A stretch of DNA of 35,089 bases from NCBI GenBank assembly GCA_019416285.1, contig DXXM01000035.1:1-35089 (forward strand), read 5' to 3'. Positions 1 through 7,398 of this stretch are shown one piece after another. Numbering within the stretch: position 1 is the stretch's first letter; every line of letters begins with the position of its first letter. This DNA comes from Bacteroidales bacterium (GTDB lineage: Bacteria; Bacteroidota; Bacteroidia; Bacteroidales; Muribaculaceae). The notes beneath the pieces are model-generated. The model was given only the letters and a program-made list of their open reading frames with translations. It was not told where the DNA came from and ran no database searches. A program made the translations under genes and the position numbers.

Positions 1-52
1 TTATCTAAAAAATTCGCTGCCCCTCATTTCACTTTTGTTTTTAAACAGCCTC

Positions 53-1249
53 TTATTTCAAAGTGGCGAGGGTGTCGGCTATGCGGCGGAGCGCTTCGCG
101 GAGATTGTCGTCGGAAGTTGCGTAGCTGAGACGGATGTAACCTTCCATGCCGAAAGCTCCGCCGTCCACTGTGGCCACGTGGCCTTTTTCGAGAAGATAC
201 ATCGCAAGGTCGCCCGACGAGTTGATTTTGCCTCCCTCGGGCGTAGTCTTGCCGATGTAGGCGGTGACTTCGGGGAAGAGGTAGAAGGCGCCCTGCGGAC
301 GGTTGACTTTGAGACCGGGGATTTTCGAGGCGAGGTCGACCACGAGGTCGCGGCGGCGCTCAAATGCCTTGTTCATCTCGGCGATACACTCCTGCGAACC
401 GGTGTAGGCGGCTTCGGCGGCCTTCTGTGCGATTGATGACGCATTGGAAGTGTACTGACCCTGGAGCTTGGTGACAGCCTTGGCGAGCCACTGGGGAGCA
501 GCGCAGTAGCCGATACGCCATCCGGTCATTGCGTAGGCTTTCGACACACCGTTGATGATTATGGTGCGGTCAGCAATCTCGGGGAATGAGGCGAGCGATG
601 TGAAGGAGCCGGTGAAGTTGATGTGTTCGTAGATTTCGTCGGCGAGCACCATGATGTCGGGGTGCTTTGCGAGGACGTCGACGAGGCCCTGAAGCTCTTC
701 GCGGGAGTAGATGCTGCCTGTGGGGTTCGAGGGTGAGCAGAGCAGAATCATGCGGGTGGCGGGAGTGATGGCCGCCTCAAGCTGTGCGGGGGTAATCTTG
801 AAGTCCTGCTTGATGTCGGCATGGATTTCAACGGTGGTTCCTCCGGCGAGTTTCACCATCTCGACATAGCTGACCCATGCGGGCATGGGAATGATAACCT
901 CGTCGCCTGGGTTGATAGTGGCGAGGATGACATTGCAGAGGGCCTGCTTTGCACCGTTGGACACTACGATCTGTTCGGGGGCGAAGCTGACACCGTTTTC
1001 TTTAGCGAGCTTTTCCGACACTGCCTTGCGGAGCGAGAGATAGCCGGGCACGGGAGTGTAGAATGTGAAATTCTCGTCGATAGCGCGCTTGGCAGCCTCT
1101 TTGATGTGGCGGGGAGTCTCGAAGTCCGGTTCGCCGACTGAGAGGTTGATCACGTCGATTCCTTGAGCCTTGAGCTCGTTGCTCTTCTGCGACATGGCGA
1201 GTGTGGCTGATTGTGCGAGAGCCTGCACGCGGTCTGAAATGTGGGTCAT
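53..1249 (-). CDS. PLP-dependent class I/II aminotransferase (aspartate aminotransferase type)
   Basis: This 398-residue protein has the full length and motifs of a fold-type I aminotransferase that moves an amino group between an amino acid (probably aspartate) and a 2-oxo acid in the cytoplasm. Visible motifs are SPSNPTG (the Asn near residue 175 contacts the PLP ring), ADEIY (Asp204 pairs with the pyridine nitrogen) and SKAYAMTGWRIGY with the Schiff-base Lys237. NLSVGEPDF near the N-terminus is typical of the I-gamma AspAT subgroup found in Bacteroidetes. The ATG at 1249 begins directly at the conserved N-terminus. A well-formed promoter (1305-1337) and an upstream terminator (1341-1373) indicate that it is transcribed on its own, not as the tail of the rnf operon. 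Exact substrate range (Asp, aromatic or prephenate) cannot be read from the sequence. Confidence 0.93.
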   Translation of the reverse strand: MTHISDRVQALAQSATLAMSQKSNELKAQGIDVINLSVGEPDFETPRHIKEAAKRAIDENFTFYTPVPGYLSLRKAVSEKLAKENGVSFAPEQIVVSNGAKQALCNVILATINPGDEVIIPMPAWVSYVEMVKLAGGTTVEIHADIKQDFKITPAQLEAAITPATRMILLCSPSNPTGSIYSREELQGLVDVLAKHPDIMVLADEIYEHINFTGSFTSLASFPEIADRTIIINGVSKAYAMTGWRIGYCAAPQWLAKAVTKLQGQYTSNASSIAQKAAEAAYTGSQECIAEMNKAFERRRDLVVDLASKIPGLKVNRPQGAFYLFPEVTAYIGKTTPEGGKINSSGDLAMYLLEKGHVATVDGGAFGMEGYIRLSYATSDDNLREALRRIADTLATLK

Positions 1250-1304
1250 CTATGGAATGATTTATGGTTACTGATAAGTTTGACGGCTGACTGCCATTTG
1301 TCTG

Positions 1305-1337
1305 CAAAGATACGGATTATTTGTCGAATATGGCAAA
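1305..1337 (-). promoter_or_regulatory. Bacteroidetes-type promoter of the aminotransferase gene
   Basis: On the minus strand a TATCTTTG -7 box (1305-1312) lies 21 bp from a TTTG -33 box (1334-1337), matching TTTG-N19-21-TAnnTTTG. Predicted transcription start is near 1299, giving a leader of about 50 nt. Confidence 0.72.
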
Positions 1338-1340
1338 GAA

Positions 1341-1373
1341 AAAATGTGCCGGATTTCACTTCCGGCACATTTT
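1341..1373 (-). terminator. Rho-independent terminator after rnfC
   Basis: A perfect 13-bp stem (1341-1353 with 1361-1373) and a 7-nt loop. On the minus strand the stem is followed by a T-rich stretch (TTTTTTCTTT). It lies 86 bp past the rnfC stop and directly upstream of the aminotransferase promoter, so it separates the two units. The palindrome could also act on plus-strand transcripts. Confidence 0.75.
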
Positions 1374-1459
1374 CTTGAATATCTTGATTCTTAGAGGGTG
1401 CTTGAATTTAAATTCAGCAATCTCTTAAGGTCAAATCTGAGAGTGCGGTGACGTCGGTT

Positions 1460-2803
1460 TTACGAGTTTTTGGCTGCTGCGCGGGCACGCATCGCGGCCA
1501 TGACCTTCTGCTTGCCGAGGCGCACGAAGTCGGCCACCGGACGCGACGAGGGACATGCGTAGCTGCATGAACCGCACTCGATACAGTTGACCACCTTGTT
1601 TTCCTCCGCCATTTCCCACTCTTTGAGGCGCGATGCAGTGGCGAGGAGGAAGGGCTCAAGACCCATCGGGCAGGCGTCGGAGCAGCGTCCGCAGCGGATA
1701 CAGTTCTCGACGGGGCGACGGTGGGCGTAGCGGCTGTCCATGAGGATACCGGAGGTGCCTTTGATCATCGGAGTGTTGAGAGTGGAGGCTGTGCGTCCCA
1801 TCATCGGGCCGCCGATGATGATTTTCTCAGGCTCGCGGCCTTCGGTGAGGGTGGCGAGTATCGTGCCGAAAGGCACACGGAGGTTGCGGCCTGTCTCGCC
1901 GTCGTGGAGGGTGAGGACGCGGTCCATGAGGGGCTCGCCGAGCACTACCGCACGGTAGACGGCATAGGCTGTGGCTACGTTTTGCACGATGGCTCCTGTG
2001 GCGATGGGGAGGGCTCCCGAGGGTACTTCCTTGCCGATTACGGCTTCGATTAGCTGTTTCTCACCTCCCTGGGGATATTTCACCTTCATGGGCATGACCT
2101 CGATTCCGGCTGCACCTGCGGCTGCTTCGGTGAGGGCTGCGATGGCTTCGGGCTTATTATTCTCGATGGCGATGACGCCGCGGTTGACTCCGGCGGCTTT
2201 CATGAGGAGTTCGACACCCTTGACAATCTGCGCCGGGTTCTCGCGCATCAGCATGTCATCGCATGAGAGACAGGGCTCACACTCTGCGGCGTTGATAATT
2301 ACCACCTCGGCTTTCGAGCCGGGAGGGGGCGAGAGCTTGACGTGGGTGGGGAAGGTGGCTCCTCCGAGCCCGACTATGCCGGCGTTCTTGATGATGTCGA
2401 TGATGGCTTTGCCGTCGAGCGCTGCGATTTCAGCGTCGGTGCGGGCCGCTTTGTCGCGGTTTGCCATAGCTTCGGCATCGGCGGCGCGGTCAGCCTCGTC
2501 GCTCTTGATATAGATGGCCTGCACGGGCATGCCCTGGGGCGTGCGGCAGACGTCGATTTTCGTCACTGTTCCCGAGATGGGAGTGTGGATGGGTGCTGAC
2601 ACGAAGCCTCCGGCGTCGGCCACTTTGTCGCCGCGGCGCACTTTGTCGCCCTTCTTGACAATCGGGGTCGCGGGGGCGCCGATGTGTTGCGACACGGGGA
2701 GCACTACCTCCTCCGGGAGCGGCATGTTCTCGATGGGCTTGCCGGCGGCAATCTTGTTTTCTGCGGGATGGATACCGCCAATCTTAAAGGTATGGAGTTT
2801 CAT
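1460..2803 (-). CDS. rnfC: Electron transport complex subunit RnfC
   Basis: RnfC is the peripheral NADH/FMN-binding subunit of the Rnf complex, which couples ferredoxin:NAD+ electron transfer to ion pumping at the inner membrane. The 447-residue protein has the N-terminal HPAENK and barrel-sandwich region (VKKGDKVRRGDKVADAGG), a central GGATFPTHVK and NAAECEPCL nucleotide/FMN-binding core, and two C-terminal ferredoxin motifs, CIRCGRCSDACPMG and CIECGSCSYACPSSRP, for two 4Fe-4S clusters. The reading frame is open for 37 more codons upstream, but these lie inside rnfB and look non-homologous; ATG at 2803 gives the family N-terminus and sits 11 bp after the rnfB stop. The expected next genes rnfD, rnfG, rnfE and rnfA do not follow; a terminator and an aminotransferase do. 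Confidence 0.95.
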   Translation of the reverse strand: MKLHTFKIGGIHPAENKIAAGKPIENMPLPEEVVLPVSQHIGAPATPIVKKGDKVRRGDKVADAGGFVSAPIHTPISGTVTKIDVCRTPQGMPVQAIYIKSDEADRAADAEAMANRDKAARTDAEIAALDGKAIIDIIKNAGIVGLGGATFPTHVKLSPPPGSKAEVVIINAAECEPCLSCDDMLMRENPAQIVKGVELLMKAAGVNRGVIAIENNKPEAIAALTEAAAGAAGIEVMPMKVKYPQGGEKQLIEAVIGKEVPSGALPIATGAIVQNVATAYAVYRAVVLGEPLMDRVLTLHDGETGRNLRVPFGTILATLTEGREPEKIIIGGPMMGRTASTLNTPMIKGTSGILMDSRYAHRRPVENCIRCGRCSDACPMGLEPFLLATASRLKEWEMAEENKVVNCIECGSCSYACPSSRPVADFVRLGKQKVMAAMRARAAAKNS

Positions 2804-2814
2804 GACTTGTGATT

Positions 2815-3678
2815 TCAGGCGGTGGGTTGTTCGGCTTTTTCCTGTACGGGGGCTGCTTTCTTCACGGGGAAGTTGACAGCGTGGATTGCATGGGTCGGGC
2901 AGACGTCGACACACTTGCGGCAGAGCTTACATTTTTCGAAATCAATGTATGAGAGGTTGTTGGCTATGGTGATTGCCTCGTGTGTACACTCTTTCAGACA
3001 TTTCGAGCAGCCTATGCAGGCTACCTTACATTCCTTCATAGCCACTGCGCCCTTCTCCTTGTTGGAGCAGGCCACATAGACTCTCATGCCGCGCGGACCC
3101 TTGTAACGGAGTTCGATGATTGAGCGGGGACATGCCTTGACGCAGGCGCCGCAGCCGACGCACTTGTCCTCGAGCACTTCCGGCAGACCGGTCTCGCGGT
3201 TCATCACCATCGCGCCGTAGGGACAGGCCTGCACGCAGTCGCCGCAGCCGAGACAGCCGTTGGGACAGGGCGATTCGCCTGTGCCGAGGGTGGCCATGAC
3301 CGCACACGAGGGAGCGCCCTCAAAGCGTGCGAGGCGCGGACGGAGGTCACAGGTGCCGTTGCATTTCAGCACCGCGATTTTGGGTTTTACTTCTGAGGCG
3401 GCAAGGCCTACTATCTCGCCGATTTTTTTCATTACGGCGGCGCTTGAGGAGGGACAACTGAGACCGTCGAGTGTGTCGGCATTGACACAGGCTACAGCGA
3501 AATCTCTACATCCGCTGCGGCCGCAGCCGCCACAGTTGGCGCCGGGCAGAAGCGCCTCTACTTGATCGATACGGGGATCTTCCTGTACGTGGAAGCGCTT
3601 GGCGACAACATAGAGCACTGCGGCTCCGATGATGCCGATAATCCCGAGAACAATGATTGAAGTTACTATAATGTTCAT
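2815..3678 (-). CDS. rnfB: Electron transport complex subunit RnfB (polyferredoxin)
   Basis: RnfB is the iron-sulfur subunit that passes electrons between ferredoxin and the membrane part of Rnf. The 287 residues begin with one transmembrane helix (about residues 4-26), followed by the RnfB-type 4Fe-4S domain with Cys49, Cys52, Cys57 and Cys75 (NCGGCGRSGC), then four ferredoxin motifs: CLGCGDCVQACP, CVGCGACVKACP, CIGCSKCLKECT and CKLCRKCVDVCP. This multi-cluster form is usual in anaerobic Bacteroidetes; the proteobacterial protein has fewer. The third motif ends in Thr rather than Pro. It is the second gene of rseC-rnfB-rnfC and starts 70 bp after the rseC-like stop with no obvious terminator between them. 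Confidence 0.95.
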   Translation of the reverse strand: MNIIVTSIIVLGIIGIIGAAVLYVVAKRFHVQEDPRIDQVEALLPGANCGGCGRSGCRDFAVACVNADTLDGLSCPSSSAAVMKKIGEIVGLAASEVKPKIAVLKCNGTCDLRPRLARFEGAPSCAVMATLGTGESPCPNGCLGCGDCVQACPYGAMVMNRETGLPEVLEDKCVGCGACVKACPRSIIELRYKGPRGMRVYVACSNKEKGAVAMKECKVACIGCSKCLKECTHEAITIANNLSYIDFEKCKLCRKCVDVCPTHAIHAVNFPVKKAAPVQEKAEQPTA

Positions 3679-3748
3679 GGTAAGGTAGATGATTTCATGA
3701 ATTTAAAAACTGCGTTTTCAGACATTTATCCGGTTTGCTATCAGGCTA

Positions 3749-4171
3749 TCAGAGTTTATGCACCTTCCAGCTCACTTTCTGCGCGAGGCGGCGGCGCTGG
3801 CGGTAGAGAAAGAAGTCGTAGAGCGCGAGTGCGAGAAACCCCGCCGCGATAGACCATCCGCCTGATTCGGGATAGCCGTAGCGACAGCCGAGTATCACGC
3901 CCGCAAAGATAATTGTGGGCAGAATCAAGGCCCACCATGCGGCCTGAAGAGTCGAATCCGACGTGGCGACAGCTTCTATACGGTCTCCCACTGCGAAGTC
4001 GGCGGCGGCCGGCGTGTCGATGGTCAGCAGTTCCTTCCCCCCTCCTTTGCTGTTGCAGAGAGCGGTGATGGCACATCCTTCGCACTTACATTCATCTTCG
4101 GTGCGGATGATGAGATAGCCGTTGCCAACTTTTTCGACAGTACCGCGGTGGCTTACGTCCTCTTTACTCAT
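3749..4171 (-). CDS. RseC/SoxR-reducing-system family membrane protein
   Basis: The 140-residue protein fits the RseC/MucC family. In E. coli this family is linked to SoxR reduction together with Rsx/Rnf and to sigma-E control; in Bacteroidetes it usually heads the rnf operon, as here. The N-terminal soluble half has a Cys cluster, CKCEGC followed by ALC (residues about 28-39), which may bind metal or a cluster. The C-terminal half has two transmembrane helices (about residues 77-97 and 105-123) with a short loop between them, and a basic tail. Its own promoter lies at 4206-4237. What it does in an anaerobe without an evident SoxR is unknown; assembly or maturation of Rnf iron-sulfur subunits is a reasonable inference only. 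Confidence 0.85.
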   Translation of the reverse strand: MSKEDVSHRGTVEKVGNGYLIIRTEDECKCEGCAITALCNSKGGGKELLTIDTPAAADFAVGDRIEAVATSDSTLQAAWWALILPTIIFAGVILGCRYGYPESGGWSIAAGFLALALYDFFLYRQRRRLAQKVSWKVHKL

Positions 4172-4205
4172 GATAATAGATAAAAAACACTAAGATATTC
4201 GGGAG

Positions 4206-4237
4206 CAAAGGTAACTATTTTCTCCAAAAAGAGCAAA
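4206..4237 (-). promoter_or_regulatory. Promoter of rseC-rnfB-rnfC
   Basis: Minus-strand TACCTTTG (-7, 4206-4213) and TTTG (-33, 4234-4237), separated by 20 bp, agree fully with the Bacteroidetes consensus. Predicted start near 4200, about 28 nt before the ATG. Confidence 0.75.
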
Positions 4238-4300
4238 CCTTTTTTAGAAGGGGCTCTGATAAGAAGAGTTAAAATCAGAGTGATATGGGTGATTACAATA

Positions 4301-4326
4301 ATATCGGCACCTTCCGGTGCCGATAT
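4301..4326 (-). terminator. Hairpin downstream of the glycan cassette
   Basis: Perfect 11-bp stem (4301-4311 with 4316-4326) and a 4-nt loop (GGAA on the minus strand), 40 bp past the stop of the WecG-type gene. The following minus-strand tract is only moderately T-rich (ATTATTGTAAT), so termination strength is uncertain. Confidence 0.55.
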
Positions 4327-4365
4327 CTGTGGGTTTGCAGCGGTGATGTGGCGACTCCCTGACCC

Positions 4366-5118
4366 TTAAGTGGCGGAGACTTTGCGGCGCTCTTCGCTGA
4401 TGAGCCGGGGAAGGGTGCGGATGAAGTTCCAGTAGCGCGGAATGTTTTTCTGCGGCTGCTCGAGGGCGCGGTGGAGCCATTCGAGGCGCAGGCGCAGCAT
4501 CCATTCCGGAGCACGCTTCACTTCGCCGACACCGGAGTTGAAATTAAAGATGGCACCGTAGCCGAACATGACGCCGCGTTTGAGATAGGGCTTCAGACGG
4601 GCCATGAACATCTCCTGTTTAGGAGCGCCGAGGCTTACCCAGATGATGTCGGGGTTGTCGGCGTTAATCATGTCGGCGATGCCTTGATAGTCAAACTCGT
4701 CGACGGAGCGGAACGGAAGCGTCTCGAAGCGCATGTCGTTGATTCTCGGGTCTATTTCCGAGAGATTTTTCCTCAGACCGGCGAGCACCTCCTCTGTATT
4801 GCCGAGGAAGAACTGGCGGAAGCGGCGCATGCGGATATATTTTAGGAATATGTCGGCGCCGATGTAGCTGTCGATAGGCTCCTTGTGTATCCAGGCAAGA
4901 ATCTTGGCCAGGACACTGCCGTCGCAGTTGTTGACGAGGGCGCCGTTGAGTACTTTGAGAAATTCCGGATTCTGATTGGCTATGGTGAGGTTGTTGGCTT
5001 CGACGGAACAGCTGTAGCCCGGCGTGCCCTTCTCGATAGCCTCGAAGATGGTGCGGTCGAGCTTGTCGCGGTCAAACTCGATGCGCACGTTGAAATATTT
5101 CTTGTCGTTATTAGCCAT
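4366..5118 (-). CDS. WecG/TagA/CpsF family glycosyltransferase (GT26)
   Basis: A 250-residue member of GT26, the family that adds ManNAc or a related sugar to a lipid-linked sugar at the cytoplasmic face of the membrane during synthesis of common antigen, teichoic acid linkers or capsule. Family marks are NCDGSVLAKI (a variant of the usual DGxG site), WVSLGAPKQEMF, GVMFGYGAIFNFNSG and RAPEWMLRLRLEWLHRAL near the C-terminus. Start: ATG at 5118 gives MANNDKK and overlaps the stop of the upstream epimerase as ATGGCTAA; a further in-frame ATG at 5157 would overlap that gene by 47 bp and adds a Lys-rich stretch foreign to the family. It is the last gene of a three-gene cassette and is followed by a hairpin. 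Donor and acceptor cannot be assigned. Confidence 0.88.
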   Translation of the reverse strand: MANNDKKYFNVRIEFDRDKLDRTIFEAIEKGTPGYSCSVEANNLTIANQNPEFLKVLNGALVNNCDGSVLAKILAWIHKEPIDSYIGADIFLKYIRMRRFRQFFLGNTEEVLAGLRKNLSEIDPRINDMRFETLPFRSVDEFDYQGIADMINADNPDIIWVSLGAPKQEMFMARLKPYLKRGVMFGYGAIFNFNSGVGEVKRAPEWMLRLRLEWLHRALEQPQKNIPRYWNFIRTLPRLISEERRKVSAT

Positions 5119-6121
5119 TGGCTCTTTCTTTGGCGATTTCTTTTTCAACCCATTCATACTGCTGGCGCAGTCCCTCTTCGAGAGTCATGCGCGGCTCCCA
5201 GCCGAGTATTTCGCGGGCCTTGGTGTAGTCAGCGCTGCGGGCCTTGTCGCCCTCGGGTTTGGTGGTGTCGAAGAAGGGTGTGATGTCCTTGCCGCTGATT
5301 CTGACCACTGTCTCGGCGATTTCAGCTATCGAGGTGCAGACCGACGGGCCAATCTGAATCCAACCGTGGCCCCAGCCTTTTTCGAGCGCGAGCATGAGGG
5401 CTTCGACCACGTCGTTGACATGAAGGAAGGCGCGTCCCTGCTTGCCGCTTCCCCACACCACAAACTCTTCCGCAGGATAGTTGATGGCCTTGCGGATGAG
5501 AGCGGGGATTACCTGGCTGCGCTCGCCGAAGTCGCAGGGAGAACCGTAGACGTTGTGAAACTGGAGTGTGCAGCAGGGGATGCCGGTCTCTTTTTCGAGA
5601 TAGCCGATTTCAAGCTGTCCCATGAGCTTGCTCCAGCCGTAGGCCGATTCGGGAAGGGCAGGGAAGAGCTCGTCCTCGCGCAGCGGAATCACGTCGAGCG
5701 AATTCTGACGCGTCAGGGGGTAGCTGCAGGCGGTTCCAACGTATATCAGACCTTTTATATGCTCCTTTCCGGCCTTGCGGACGGAGTTGAAGAGGTTGGT
5801 GTTGATGAGATTGTTCTGGCGGAAGAGTTCTCCCTGATTGCCGAACACATAGTTGATGCCGGCCACGATGTCGGCGAGGTGAATCACATATTCATTCCGG
5901 CTGACTATGCTGTCAATGTCGGCATGGCCGTCGGAGAGGTCTATATTGAAGAAACGGGTGTCAAGGTCAATCACCGGCTTGCCGGACTCGTCGTTGAGGT
6001 ATTCGAGTTTTCCACGCCAGAGGTTGTCGATGATGCTGACATCATGGCCCTCCTTCACGAGTCGTTTGACAAGGTTGCTGCCAATCATGCCGCAGCCGCC
6101 GGTCACAAGAATTTTGCTCAT
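5111..6121 (-). CDS. NAD-dependent sugar-nucleotide epimerase (extended SDR)
   Basis: This 336-residue extended short-chain dehydrogenase acts on a nucleotide sugar. It has the Rossmann motif GGCGMIG at residues 8-14, the catalytic TACSYP segment and YGWSK (Tyr/Lys pair), followed by NVYGSPCDFG. The stretch IPALIRKA...VVWGSGKQGRAFLHVNDVVEA resembles GDP-mannose 3,5-epimerase and GDP-fucose synthase more than UDP-glucose 4-epimerase, but the exact reaction is not settled by sequence alone. It lies between a GT4 glycosyltransferase (53 bp upstream) and the WecG-type gene (8-bp overlap), so it most probably supplies an activated sugar for the same surface polysaccharide. Confidence 0.88.
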   Translation of the reverse strand: MSKILVTGGCGMIGSNLVKRLVKEGHDVSIIDNLWRGKLEYLNDESGKPVIDLDTRFFNIDLSDGHADIDSIVSRNEYVIHLADIVAGINYVFGNQGELFRQNNLINTNLFNSVRKAGKEHIKGLIYVGTACSYPLTRQNSLDVIPLREDELFPALPESAYGWSKLMGQLEIGYLEKETGIPCCTLQFHNVYGSPCDFGERSQVIPALIRKAINYPAEEFVVWGSGKQGRAFLHVNDVVEALMLALEKGWGHGWIQIGPSVCTSIAEIAETVVRISGKDITPFFDTTKPEGDKARSADYTKAREILGWEPRMTLEEGLRQQYEWVEKEIAKERANG

Positions 6122-6174
6122 AGCTATATTATTATGTATATAGGTTTAACACGTTTATGCACTCGTATGAGGAG

Positions 6175-7227
6175 TCAGAGCAGACTGTCGTAAATCGCTC
6201 CGAGCTGTCGTCCAATTGTTTTCTGACTTAGAATGTCGTCGGCGAAATGACGGGAACCGTCGGCGATTTTTCCTCTCAGGGCGCTGTCGCCGGCCATGCG
6301 GTCGAGCTGCCGGGCAAGCGCCTCGCAGTCGCCCGGCTCGAACAGGAGAATATCCTCTCCGTCGCTCACGATGTCGGGGAGACTCCCCACCGGAGTAGCC
6401 ACTACGGGAAGTCCGTAGGCCCAGGCGTCGAGCACGGCCATCGGGAATCCTTCGGCATAGCTCGGCAGGCAGAGTACGGATGCCTCGCGGAAGAGCCGGT
6501 CCTTGTCGGCACCGGAAATCCATCCGGGAAAATCTGCTCTGTCGCTTATCCCGAGCTCCGCGGCCAGGGCTTTGCCTCGGTCAATCTCACCGCTTCCGGC
6601 AAAAACAAGCCGCCAGTCGGGATGCCTGTCGGAAATCATTGCGAAAGCTCTCAGTAGGTCCTGATAACCTTTTCTCGCGCTTACTACTCCCGCGGAGATG
6701 ATGATTTTGCGCTTCTGCACGGAGTCGGAGGCGACACTGTCGGCTGTAGGACATGGATTGTAGAGTATTTTCACGCTCTCATCCAATCCCAGAATATCTT
6801 TCACCGCCTTTTTCCATATCTCGGACAGCACCACGATGTTGTCGGCCGTGACAAAAAGACGGCGGTACACATCTTTGTATTCTCCTTCGATGGTTGAAGC
6901 GGTGTCGAAAGCGTGGAGATGGACTATAGTCCTCTTCCCAAACAGTTTTGCCAGCTTCATGAAGAGTGTCTTTCTGATTGCGGATGGAGCTTCACCGATG
7001 TGCATGTGTACTATCCTGCATCCGGGAAGGAGACAGATATATTGCATCATTCCGGTGAAGAAATACCACAGTTTTATCGCCTTCGAGCCGCTCCGGTGGG
7101 TGGCTATCCAGCGGCAGTGATGCTTTTTCCAGTCCTCGGTATTCTCATGAGCCATCACGACGGACGAAATCCCCCCGTGTGAGCGGCGGGAGGTGGCGAG
7201 TACGAGCACTTTCGGAAACAGGGACAT
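6175..7227 (-). CDS. GT4 family glycosyltransferase (GT-B fold)
   Basis: A 350-residue retaining glycosyltransferase of the GT-B fold. The N-terminal acceptor domain starts with LVLATSRRSHGGISSVV, typical of GT4 enzymes; the C-terminal donor domain carries AGSGEIDRG and the nucleotide-binding EGFPMAVLDAWAYGLPVVA. The second acidic residue of the usual E-x7-E pair is Asp here. There is no signal peptide or membrane helix, so it should act on lipid-linked intermediates from the cytoplasm. It is the first gene of the cassette with the epimerase and WecG-type transferase. No Bacteroidetes consensus promoter is evident in the 171 bp before it. The sugar transferred is unknown. Confidence 0.9.
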   Translation of the reverse strand: MSLFPKVLVLATSRRSHGGISSVVMAHENTEDWKKHHCRWIATHRSGSKAIKLWYFFTGMMQYICLLPGCRIVHMHIGEAPSAIRKTLFMKLAKLFGKRTIVHLHAFDTASTIEGEYKDVYRRLFVTADNIVVLSEIWKKAVKDILGLDESVKILYNPCPTADSVASDSVQKRKIIISAGVVSARKGYQDLLRAFAMISDRHPDWRLVFAGSGEIDRGKALAAELGISDRADFPGWISGADKDRLFREASVLCLPSYAEGFPMAVLDAWAYGLPVVATPVGSLPDIVSDGEDILLFEPGDCEALARQLDRMAGDSALRGKIADGSRHFADDILSQKTIGRQLGAIYDSLL

Positions 7228-7314
7228 CTCTCTATGATTTATTCGTCAATCAACTGAACATATTAAAAACGTTTAATGATGTGAAAAATTGCATCATATC
7301 CCGTAATAAAAGCA

Positions 7315-7358
7315 GACATCTCCGGGAGGGGTCAGACAGACTCTATTCCGGAGATGTC
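7315..7358 (-). terminator. Terminator-like hairpin after the GH3 gene
   Basis: Perfect 11-bp arms (7315-7325 and 7348-7358) around a 22-nt loop; on the minus strand the second arm is followed by GCTTTTATTA. A second hairpin (7369-7375 with 7385-7391) lies closer to the GH3 stop but lacks a T-tract. Confidence 0.5.
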
Positions 7359-7398
7359 GTATGCTGTTGCAGCCCAAAGGTTTCGGGCTGCCGTGTTG

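Noticed and set aside
5024..6193. 389-codon open frame on the plus strand
   Set aside because: Antisense to the epimerase and the WecG-type gene, which have clear family motifs.
7369..7391. Second terminator after the GH3 gene
   Set aside because: A 7-bp stem is present, but no T-tract follows; the larger hairpin at 7315-7358 is the better candidate.
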